The notes under the pieces: model-generated | Told to the model about the DNA's origin: nothing | Databases searched by the model: none | What the model saw: the letters and a program-made list of their open reading frames with translations, nothing else | In this document: one piece after another, positions 1-5,077 of the stretch | Numbering within the stretch: the first letter of the stretch is position 1 | Layout of the letters: each line of letters begins with the position of its first letter | Position numbers and translations under genes: made by a program | Assembly (NCBI GenBank): GCA_031264605.1 | Contig: JAISDQ010000212.1 | Location: 1 to 5,139 of the forward strand | DNA from: Synergistaceae bacterium | GTDB lineage: Bacteria; Synergistota; Synergistia; Synergistales; Synergistaceae | Reading direction: 5' to 3' | Length of the DNA: 5,139 bases

Positions 1-368
1 TGTTTTTGAAGTTCCACGAGTTGCATAACTTTATCGACCGGCGCCGAGTAACCCATCAGATGCAGGTTGTTTTTTTTGAACTCGGCAATTCGGGAACCGT
101 CCGGGCATTCTATGTAGGCATCGCGAATGACCTATTCTTTCGGAACCACCCAGTCAAAAGCCTTCGTCCCGGTCGGCGCTTCATGAATTTTCATATTTCT
201 GCATATATCTTTTAGAATTTTCAGCGTCTCCCTCACTCCGTCGCCGGTAATGCTGCGGCAGATGGGGAAAAGCCTTCCGGCCAAATCGTAAATGGCCCGC
301 CCTTCTTCGATCGACAATTTTATCACCCCGCCAAATAAAGTGTAGTTCCCACGAAATTTTGTTACCAT
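1..368 (-). pseudogene. DUF4910/DUF2172 aminopeptidase-like protein, N-terminal part, interrupted by an in-frame amber stop; runs off left edge
   Basis: The reading frame carries the N-terminal hallmark LFPICRSITGDGVRETL followed by IHEAPTGTKAFDWVVPKE, which I recognise from the DUF4910/DUF2172 family. These are M28-fold aminopeptidase-like proteins, often found in polysaccharide or antibiotic biosynthesis loci; their biochemical role is poorly defined. At 134-132 the frame meets TAG. It then continues open for 43 codons to the window edge with equally good family sequence (VIRDAYIECPDGSRIAEF, then NNLHLMGYSAPVDKVMQL). Relatives read PKEW-IRDAYIE here, so TAG sits where Trp (TGG) is expected: a single G-to-A change, not a frameshift. 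The ATG at 368 has no ribosome binding site. A TTG at 317-315 is preceded by GGGGTG with about six bases between, and the promoter I see would start transcription near 357, so TTG may be the true start. Family call is strong; pseudogene status assumes no sequencing error or suppression. Confidence 0.8.
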
Positions 369-391
369 AGGCTACGTTCGCGGAATGTCAA
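364..391 (-). promoter_or_regulatory. Sigma-70-type promoter for the minus-strand DUF4910 gene
   Basis: Read on the minus strand there is a perfect -35 TTGACA (391-386), a 16-bp spacer and a -10 TATGGT (369-364, four of six consensus bases). Transcription would begin near 357, inside the longest possible coding frame. That favours the TTG start at 317 over the ATG at 368 and leaves a leader of about 40 bases. Confidence 0.5.
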
Positions 392-409
392 TCAGACATG
401 TGGTTTTAA

Positions 410-427
410 GGAAACGCTGAATAAGTC
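410..427. mobile_element. Possible solitary IS5-like terminal inverted repeat
   Basis: The 18 bases GGAAACGCTGAATAAGTC resemble the ends of IS5-family elements as I remember them (a GGAA start, then GAA-AAGTC). They directly follow TTAA (406-409), which fits the YTAR target usually duplicated by IS5-group elements. No matching right end is present; the closest is a 7-base inverted match TTCAGCG at 468-474. At most this is a remnant or a very short derivative. The identification rests on memory of terminal sequences. Confidence 0.22.
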
Positions 428-431
428 ACCC

Positions 432-560
432 TTATAGCCTCACTTTTTCACTGAGCGCCCGAATTTTTTCAGCGAGGTATATTTCGATTATTATGACATC
501 ACTTCCTTCAAGGTGAATTATAATGCCAAATATTTCCGGCGTCTGTATGTTTTCCTTCAT
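432..560 (-). CDS. Hypothetical 42-residue ORF, doubtful
   Basis: An ATG-to-TAA frame starts MKENIQTPEIFGII and ends AEKIRALSEKVRL. A hydrophobic strand-like middle (FGIIIHL, then DVIIIEIYL) is followed by a charged, helix-like tail, so the composition looks protein-like. No ribosome binding site precedes the ATG, and I recognise no family. It stops four bases from the IS5-like terminus at 410-427, which is where the transposase end of an IS5-type element would lie, so it could be a degraded transposase tail; equally it may be chance in an AT-rich spacer. Confidence 0.2.
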   Translation of the reverse strand: MKENIQTPEIFGIIIHLEGSDVIIIEIYLAEKIRALSEKVRL

Positions 561-612
561 TCGAGAGATACGGTTTTACAGTGACGGCAAGCGCGAATAT
601 TCCCGCTCATGC

Positions 613-664
613 TTTACACAAGTTTAACCATTACGTAACGCCCTTTTTACAATCCGGTGATAAT
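613..664 (+). promoter_or_regulatory. Candidate Pho-box promoter: four 11-bp direct repeats plus -10
   Basis: TTTACA (613), TTAACC (624), GTAACG (635) and TTTACA (646) lie exactly 11 bases apart; T at position 2 and A-C at positions 4-5 are invariant. A GATAAT -10 (659-664, five of six) follows seven bases after the last repeat, and no good -35 hexamer stands at the correct distance. Tandem 11-bp repeats replacing the -35 are the known layout of PhoB boxes in E. coli and of PhoP TTHACA repeats in Bacillus. Located just before an alkaline phosphatase, this strongly suggests activation under phosphate limitation. Transcription would start near 671, leaving a leader of about 30 bases. Confidence 0.6.
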
Positions 665-684
665 TTGAATCTACAAAAAATAAC

Positions 685-690
685 GGAGGT
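685..690 (+). promoter_or_regulatory. Ribosome binding site that sets the phosphatase start
   Basis: GGAGGT lies ten bases before the ATG at 701. It selects that ATG over the in-frame GTG at 581, which lies upstream of the promoter elements, has no such site, and would put 40 residues in front of an evident signal peptide. Confidence 0.8.
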
Positions 691-700
691 GTTGGGTTTT

Positions 701-2434
701 ATGCGGCGCATTAAAGCACTGTTTGTCACGGGCGTTTTACTCATGTTCGGCGCGGCGGCTATGGCTTCCGAGGCGGAGATCGTGGTGCTTCCCATTGACC
801 GGGCAAAGTTCCTGGCCGGCCAGAGATTCGACCTCGAGGTGGAGTTTCGCGGCGCTTCCGCGAACGAGATCGGTCTTTTGATAGACGGCCGCGACGCGTC
901 GGAATTTTTCGGCAAAGAGCCTGTCGTCAAGAAGAGCGGCACGCTGTCGAGCTTCAGGTTCAACGACGTTGCCCTGACAAAAGCCGGCGAGATAACGGCG
1001 GAGGCCAAAGCGAAGGTTGGGGGCAAGGAGTACGTCAAGAGCGTCCGGTACACGGTCGTGCCGCCCCAGGAGCAAAAGGCCAGGAACGTCATCCTCTTCA
1101 TAGGGGACGGCATGGGGCTTGCCAGCAGGCAGATCGCCCGAATACTGTCCAAGGGCGTCACCGAGGGGAAGTACGACGGGCTCCTCGAAATGGAGTTGCT
1201 GCAAGACGGGACGGCGCTCATAAACACTTCGGGTTACGACTCGCTCGTCACCGATTCGGCGAACAGCGCGTCGGCGTACGCGACGGGGCATAAATCCGTA
1301 GTGAACGCGATGGGCGTGTACGAAAATTCGGATCCAGATCCGCTGACGCACCCCAAGGTCGAGAACATCACGGAACTCGTCAAACGCGCGAGAGGCATGT
1401 CGGTCGGACTGGTGACCACGTCCAACATCACTGACGCCACCCCGGCGGCTATGGTCGCGCATACCCGCCGCCGAGCGGAGCAGAATTTCATCGCCGGCGA
1501 GATGGCGAAGGCCGACGTCATCCTGGGCGGCGGTTCCCAGCAGTTCCTGCCGCGAAGCGTAGCCGGCTCCAAACGCGCTGACGACCGCGATTTGATCGAA
1601 GAGTTCAAGGCGGAGGGATACGCCTTCGCGGCCAACCGCGCCGGACTGGCGGCGGCAAAGGGGGAACGTGTGTTAGGGCTTTTCGGCCTCGACAATATGA
1701 ACGTATATCTGGACAGGGAGATATTGAAGGACCCCGAGGTGCTGGGCGGTTTTACCGATCAGCCGACGCTGATGGAGATGACGAAACACGCCATCGATAT
1801 TCTGAGTAAAAACGAGAACGGATTTTTCCTCATGGTCGAAGGGGCCTGCATAGATAAACAGCTTCACTCCATGGACTGGGAGCGCTCGGCCTATGACACG
1901 ATAGAATTCGACAAAGCGATAGGCGTAGCGCGCGAGTTTGCGGCGAATGACGGCTCGACGCTGATAATCACGACCGCCGACCATTCTCACGGAATCAGCA
2001 TCCTGGGAACGTACCACGAGCGGGACGGAAAGACCGGGCGCGAGGCGGTACGCACTTACGCGGAATCGATTTTCCCGACTTTCAGCGACTCGAACGGCGA
2101 CGGTTTTCCTGAAAACCCGGCGCCGGACGTGACGCTGGCGATAGGATACGCCAATCATCCCGATTACTACGAGGATTTTAAATTCCACGCCAAACCGGTA
2201 TCGCCGGCGATCATGTCCGGCGACGTTGCCGTAGGGAATACGGCCCGGGCGCCGCGGGGCGCTCTCTACATCGGAAACATTCCGGCGAATGAATCGTCCG
2301 AGGTGCACACCGCCGATGACGTGCCTCTGTCCGCGGCCGGCCCTGGCGCCGATTATTTCAGGGGAGTCATGGACAATACCGAGGTGTTCTTCGGCATCGT
2401 GAGAGCCCTCGGAATCGACCCGGCGCAGAAATAA
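701..2434 (+). CDS. phoA: Secreted alkaline phosphatase, PhoA family
   Basis: This 577-residue enzyme hydrolyses phosphate monoesters outside the cytoplasm. Residues 1-22 are a Sec signal (RRIK, hydrophobic core to about 20, AMA cleavage, or SEA three residues later). Residues about 26-120 form an extra domain rich in alternating hydrophobics, probably a beta-sandwich, absent from E. coli PhoA. The catalytic domain starts at NVILFIGDGMG (D136). Nucleophile S186 lies in TDSANSA. DATPAA gives D245 and T247, and R258 aligns with the phosphate-binding R166 of E. coli. VEGACIDKQLH supplies E380, D385, K386 and H389; TADHSH supplies D427 and H428; EVHTADDVP supplies H536. D245 with K386 matches the E. 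coli D153/K328 pair, so a two-Zn, one-Mg site is expected. An insertion at about 435-530 contains a DSNGDG loop (463-468) resembling a calcium site. It is the first gene of a four-gene operon behind a Pho-type promoter. All catalytic residues are intact. Confidence 0.95.
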   Translation: MRRIKALFVTGVLLMFGAAAMASEAEIVVLPIDRAKFLAGQRFDLEVEFRGASANEIGLLIDGRDASEFFGKEPVVKKSGTLSSFRFNDVALTKAGEITAEAKAKVGGKEYVKSVRYTVVPPQEQKARNVILFIGDGMGLASRQIARILSKGVTEGKYDGLLEMELLQDGTALINTSGYDSLVTDSANSASAYATGHKSVVNAMGVYENSDPDPLTHPKVENITELVKRARGMSVGLVTTSNITDATPAAMVAHTRRRAEQNFIAGEMAKADVILGGGSQQFLPRSVAGSKRADDRDLIEEFKAEGYAFAANRAGLAAAKGERVLGLFGLDNMNVYLDREILKDPEVLGGFTDQPTLMEMTKHAIDILSKNENGFFLMVEGACIDKQLHSMDWERSAYDTIEFDKAIGVAREFAANDGSTLIITTADHSHGISILGTYHERDGKTGREAVRTYAESIFPTFSDSNGDGFPENPAPDVTLAIGYANHPDYYEDFKFHAKPVSPAIMSGDVAVGNTARAPRGALYIGNIPANESSEVHTADDVPLSAAGPGADYFRGVMDNTEVFFGIVRALGIDPAQK

Positions 2435-2437
2435 CCA

Positions 2438-2947
2438 ATGCTTAAAACGCACATCACCATGAGAGAGGCCGCTCCCTGGCCTCTCCTCTCCAAATACAAA
2501 ATCGGGCAAGCCATACTCCTGATTTTCCTCTCACTCAACCGTTTGCACGCTCCCGCGGCTTGGGCCGCGGGAGCCGGGGCGCTGCAATTCAACGAGATGT
2601 ACGATAGCGTTTCGTCTCTGGGGATAACGCTCTCTGATAAACTGAAATCCCTGGAGGGCGAGGTCGTGGCCATGGAGGGATTCATGGCGCCTCCGCTCAA
2701 GCCGACGCTCGATTTTTTTGTGCTGACGCGCGTCCCAATGTCCATCTGCCCGTTCTGTTCGAGCGACGCGAATTGGCCCTATGACATCGTTATGGTTCGC
2801 CTCGACAAGTCCGTGACGTCTCTGCCGTTCGACCGGCCGATTCGCGTAGAGGGGCGTCTGGAGCTGGGAAGCGAAATCGACGAGGAGACAGGATTTGTGA
2901 GCGTCGTCCGCATACGCGCGACGCGAATTCAGGAGGCGCGAAAATGA
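2438..2947 (+). CDS. Small exported protein with a CPFC motif, partner of the ABC system
   Basis: This 169-residue protein has a long signal-like N-terminus (hydrophobic core about 22-43, likely cleavage after AWA at 43) without a lipobox Cys, then a mature part of about 125 residues. Its core reads VVAMEGFMAPPL (76-87), FFVLTRVPM (93-101) and CPFCSSDANWP (104-114). This resembles the small DUF3299-like proteins that, to my recollection, accompany FtsX-type ABC transporters, including zinc-regulated ones. C104 and C107 could bind a metal or act as a redox pair; no further Cys is present. The ATG at 2438 starts three bases after the phosphatase stop and lacks a ribosome binding site, so translation probably reinitiates; ATG at 2459 is an alternative. 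Its stop overlaps the next gene by ATGA. Export and operon membership are well supported; the biochemical function is unknown. Confidence 0.75.
   Translation: MLKTHITMREAAPWPLLSKYKIGQAILLIFLSLNRLHAPAAWAAGAGALQFNEMYDSVSSLGITLSDKLKSLEGEVVAMEGFMAPPLKPTLDFFVLTRVPMSICPFCSSDANWPYDIVMVRLDKSVTSLPFDRPIRVEGRLELGSEIDEETGFVSVVRIRATRIQEARK
2463..2485 (+). other. Hairpin at the start of the CPFC-protein gene
   Basis: GAGAGGCC (2463-2470) and GGCCTCTC (2478-2485) form a perfect 8-bp stem with a 7-base loop, 29 bases after the phosphatase stop. No T-run follows, so it is not a standard intrinsic terminator. It sits just after both candidate ATG codons and could restrain reinitiation or stabilise the upstream phosphatase message. 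Confidence 0.4.
2549..2574 (+). other. Perfect 11-bp GC-rich hairpin inside coding sequence
   Basis: GCTCCCGCGGC (2549-2559), loop TTGG, then GCCGCGGGAGC (2564-2574) make an uninterrupted stem of 11 pairs, nine of them counted from G and C. It encodes the APAAWAAG cleavage region of the signal peptide. No U-tract follows. Ala/Gly codons in a GC-rich genome favour such stems, but perfect pairing over 22 bases is unusual; a ribosome pause or partial transcription block is possible. Confidence 0.45.
2931..2936 (+). promoter_or_regulatory. Strong ribosome binding site for the ABC ATPase
   Basis: AGGAGG lies seven bases before the ATG at 2944, inside the end of the preceding gene. Together with the ATGA overlap it indicates both translational coupling and strong independent initiation. 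Confidence 0.8.
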
Positions 2948-3663
2948 CCGCTCAACTCCCCCCTTTTCTCGAAGTCAGGCAACTGCGCCACTGTTACAGT
3001 CAGCCGGACGGAAGCCGCGTAGAGGCGCTCAGCCTGGATCACATGTCGGCCGTGGGAGGCGAGGCCATTGCGCTCGTCGGGCCCAGCGGTTCCGGCAAGA
3101 CCACGTTTCTGCACATCCTGGCGGCGCTGATACGTCCGACACATGGAGAAGTTTTGTTCGGAGGGCGGGACATTTTCGCGCCCCGTCAGGCCGGCGCGCA
3201 CTGGCGCGCCATGTCCGTCGGCTACATTTTTCAGGATATGAACCTGCTGCCCGATTTCAGCGCGATCGAGAATCTCCTGCTAGCGGCCGAGATTTCAAAC
3301 GTCTCCGGGCCCGCGGCGACGGAAAGGGCAAATTCTCTTCTGCGGCGTCTCGATCTGTGGAATCAGCGCGGCAGACGCCCAGCGGATCTGAGCCTTGGGG
3401 AGCAGCAGAGGGCCGCCGTGGCCCGCGCCGTCATTCATTTCCCGTCCGTCATATTGGCGGACGAGCCAACCGCGAGCCTGGACGCCGAAAACGCCGGCAT
3501 CGTCATGAACATCCTGACGGAGTTATGCGCCGAATCGCGGACGCTGTTGATAGTCGCGACTCACGACGAAGCGATAAAAAAACGTTTCGCGCGAGTCCTG
3601 CAACTTCAAAGGCCGCGGGCGGCCGAAAATCCTGAGCCTGTTTTGCCCGAAAAGGCCGTTTGA
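2944..3663 (+). CDS. ABC transporter ATP-binding protein, MacB/LolD type
   Basis: This 239-residue cytoplasmic ATPase would drive the FtsX-type permease encoded next. Motifs stand in the usual order: Walker A GPSGSGKTT (46-54), Q-loop Q97 in YIFQD, signature LSLGEQQR (149-156), Walker B VILADEPT (169-176) with catalytic E174, D-loop SLD (178-180) and switch H207 in ATHDE. Its size and the IFQDMNLLPDFSAIENLLL segment are typical of the MacB/LolD/FtsE group rather than of importers. The signature has Leu for the first Gly of LSGGQ and Glu for Gln; the second Gly is kept, so activity is expected. The last 18 or so residues are a Pro/Glu/Ala-rich tail. The start is fixed by a strong ribosome binding site and the ATGA overlap; the permease begins one base after its stop. 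Confidence 0.93.
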   Translation: MTAQLPPFLEVRQLRHCYSQPDGSRVEALSLDHMSAVGGEAIALVGPSGSGKTTFLHILAALIRPTHGEVLFGGRDIFAPRQAGAHWRAMSVGYIFQDMNLLPDFSAIENLLLAAEISNVSGPAATERANSLLRRLDLWNQRGRRPADLSLGEQQRAAVARAVIHFPSVILADEPTASLDAENAGIVMNILTELCAESRTLLIVATHDEAIKKRFARVLQLQRPRAAENPEPVLPEKAV

Positions 3664-3664
3664 C

Positions 3665-4870
3665 ATGAGATTTCGCACCGAAACCCGCATATCGCTTCGG
3701 CATCTGAGTTCCAGGCCATTCCAAACCGTCGCGGCCGCCGCCGTTCTCGCACTCTCGTCGGCCCTCGCCGTCATATTATTCCTTCTGACGCAAGGGCTCA
3801 GGGATGGCCTGATCCGGGCGGCGGAACCTTTCGATCTCATCGTCGGAGCCAAGGGCAGCCCGTATCAGCTCGTATTGAACACCGTCATGCTGATGGACGT
3901 TCCGATAGGCAATATCAAGTGGAGCGGCTATGCCGCGCTCAGCGGCGACGTCAGGGCGGATTTTTCCGTTCCGCTCGCCTTTGGTGACAGTTATCGGGGA
4001 TACCCGGTGGTGGGCGTCGGAGACGGCATTTTGCGGATTCGCCGCGGCGCGTCCGAGCGCAAATGGCTCGAAATCGCGGAAGGCAGATGGTTCGGGGACG
4101 AGTTCGAGGCCGTGCTTGGCGCTCGAGCCGCGGCCGAATCGAAACTGCGGATAGGAGACAGTTTTCGGACGTCACACGGAGTTGTGCTGGAGGACGAACA
4201 CGAGGCTCTGTTTAAAGTCGTCGGCATCGCGGCGAGGGTTTTCGGCCCGTACGACAGGGCGATCTTCGTGAATATCGGAAGCATATGGAAAAATCACGCC
4301 CACGGCGACAACAATCACAGCGACGGCGAAGATAACGAGGTGACCGCCGTTCTGGTGCGCCCCGCCTCATATCCCGACGCTTACAGCCTAGCAGTCTCGT
4401 TTCAGAGCGACGCGGAGAAGCAGCTTGTATTTCCGGCGCAAACGGCCTCCCGGCTCTTTTCGCTCGTGAGCGGCGGGGAGCGGTTTATGTCCGTCATCGT
4501 CTACAGCGTCGCCGTATGTTCGATTTTCACGACGCTTCTCGTCCTTTACTGGTCGAACAGAGACAGGAGGCGCGAGAAGGCCCTGCTCGGCGCGCTGGGA
4601 GCGTCCCGCGGCGCGCTCGCGGCCATCTCCTGGCTGGAAGGAACCTTTACATTGGCCATCGGAGCGCTGGCCGGAGAAGCGCTGGGAAGAACGGGAGCTT
4701 ACGCCGCTTTCCGTTTTCTGGGAGGATCGACGGCCATCGATATCTCCGTCCCCATGACATTTAAGGAAGCAACCGTCCCGGCCGTAATGTTCATGGCCGG
4801 CTCGTTAGGAGCCTTCGTCATGGCGCTCGCCGAAAAGACAGGCGACGCGGCGTCTTTGAAGAGGATGTGA
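3665..4870 (+). CDS. FtsX/MacB-type ABC permease with a His/Asp-rich extracytoplasmic loop
   Basis: The 401-residue protein has the FtsX/MacB plan: one membrane segment (about 20-44), a large extracytoplasmic domain (about 45-270), then three membrane segments (about 273-297, 316-345 and 369-390). An RDRRREKALLGALGASRG stretch (299-316) links segments two and three on the cytoplasmic side, where the ATPase couples. In the outer domain, HAHGDNNHSDGEDNE (211-225) clusters three His and five acidic residues, with a smaller patch EDEHE at 176-180. Such loops suggest binding of a transition metal, probably zinc. As I recall, related permeases of zinc-regulated ABC operons (the Vibrio Zrg type) also have His-rich loops. 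FtsX-type permeases commonly move lipids or lipoproteins or transmit force, so direct ion transport is not established. The ribosome binding site (AAAGG, nine bases upstream) is weak, consistent with coupling to the ATPase. Confidence 0.88.
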   Translation: MRFRTETRISLRHLSSRPFQTVAAAAVLALSSALAVILFLLTQGLRDGLIRAAEPFDLIVGAKGSPYQLVLNTVMLMDVPIGNIKWSGYAALSGDVRADFSVPLAFGDSYRGYPVVGVGDGILRIRRGASERKWLEIAEGRWFGDEFEAVLGARAAAESKLRIGDSFRTSHGVVLEDEHEALFKVVGIAARVFGPYDRAIFVNIGSIWKNHAHGDNNHSDGEDNEVTAVLVRPASYPDAYSLAVSFQSDAEKQLVFPAQTASRLFSLVSGGERFMSVIVYSVAVCSIFTTLLVLYWSNRDRRREKALLGALGASRGALAAISWLEGTFTLAIGALAGEALGRTGAYAAFRFLGGSTAIDISVPMTFKEATVPAVMFMAGSLGAFVMALAEKTGDAASLKRM

Positions 4871-5013
4871 CGACGGGTATCCCAAATCTCACAAGGCATA
4901 CCGCGCGCAAATACCTGCGCAGATTCGCGCGGATATGATCCCGCCTTTCAGGAAATGGAAGCACCCTCTATATAAGACGCGTTTTATGCGCGTTTCAGCT
5001 CTCCGGAAAATGA
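4871..5013. other. Spacer with GC-rich dyads between the operon and hydF
   Basis: No gene is seen. CCGCGCG (4901-4907) pairs with CGCGCGG (4926-4932) around an inner palindrome CTGCGCAG (4915-4922). ACGCG (4977-4981) pairs with CGCGT (4989-4993) next to the putative hydF -35. Neither has the T-run of an intrinsic terminator, so the operon end is undefined; the first could still stabilise the 3' end of the message. Confidence 0.5.
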
Positions 5014-5019
5014 TACAAT
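4992..5019 (+). promoter_or_regulatory. Extended -10 promoter for hydF
   Basis: TGATACAAT contains an extended -10 (TG, one base, TACAAT at 5014-5019, five of six). The -35, GTTTCA at 4992-4997 with a 16-bp spacer, is weak, as is usual when TG is present. The start of transcription would fall near 5026, giving hydF its own promoter and a leader of about 52 bases. Confidence 0.5.
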
Positions 5020-5024
5020 TATGA

Positions 5025-5056
5025 CGGCTCCCGTGGCAAATCGACCGCGTGAGCCG
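5025..5056 (+). other. Leader hairpin at the 5' end of the hydF message
   Basis: CGGCTCCCGTGG (5025-5036) pairs with CCGCGTGAGCCG (5045-5056): twelve positions with one mismatch and one G-U pair, enclosing an 8-base loop. It starts at the predicted transcription start and ends two bases before the ribosome binding site, so it may protect the 5' end or influence initiation. No riboswitch class is recognised. Confidence 0.45.
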
Positions 5057-5077
5057 ATGGGAGGAGGTGCTTTCGAT

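Larger units (their letters stand above)
369..612. other. AT-rich divergent intergenic spacer
   Basis: About 245 bases separate the minus-strand gene from the phosphatase promoter elements, clearly richer in A+T than the genes around. It holds the -35 of the minus-strand promoter, an IS5-like terminus (410-427), a short hairpin ATAAG/CTTAT (421-425 with 431-435) and a consensus TATAAT at 519-524. That TATAAT lies in the self-complementary ATTATAAT, so it could serve either strand. The nearest plus-strand -35 candidate, ATGACA at 493-498, is 20 bases away, too far for a good promoter. A 42-codon minus-strand ORF is listed separately. Confidence 0.6.

Noticed and set aside
132..134. Amber codon read as pyrrolysine
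   Set aside because: The replaced residue is Trp, not a catalytic position, and nothing nearby suggests a pyrrolysine system; simple mutation is more economical.
6..215. 69-codon plus-strand frame at the left edge
   Set aside because: It is antisense to well-matched DUF4910-family sequence on the minus strand.
438..584. Aromatic-rich plus-strand frame ending at 584
   Set aside because: It has no start codon after the upstream stop at 435-437, and Tyr/Phe richness is expected from the AT-rich bases.
581..700. Longer phosphatase starting at GTG 581
   Set aside because: It would span the promoter elements and the ribosome binding site at 685-690 and place 40 residues before a clear signal peptide that begins at 701.
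631..1695. Several other minus-strand open frames of 153-241 codons
   Set aside because: They overlap each other and the phosphatase and have shadow-like composition; no motif or ribosome binding site supports them.
1673..2509. 278-codon open frame on the minus strand across the phosphatase gene
   Set aside because: It is antisense to a gene with all catalytic motifs, is rich in Arg/Val/His as GC-rich antisense frames are, and shows no recognisable domain.
4901..4932. Intrinsic terminator after the permease
   Set aside because: The stem is only seven perfect pairs around a long loop and no T-run follows.
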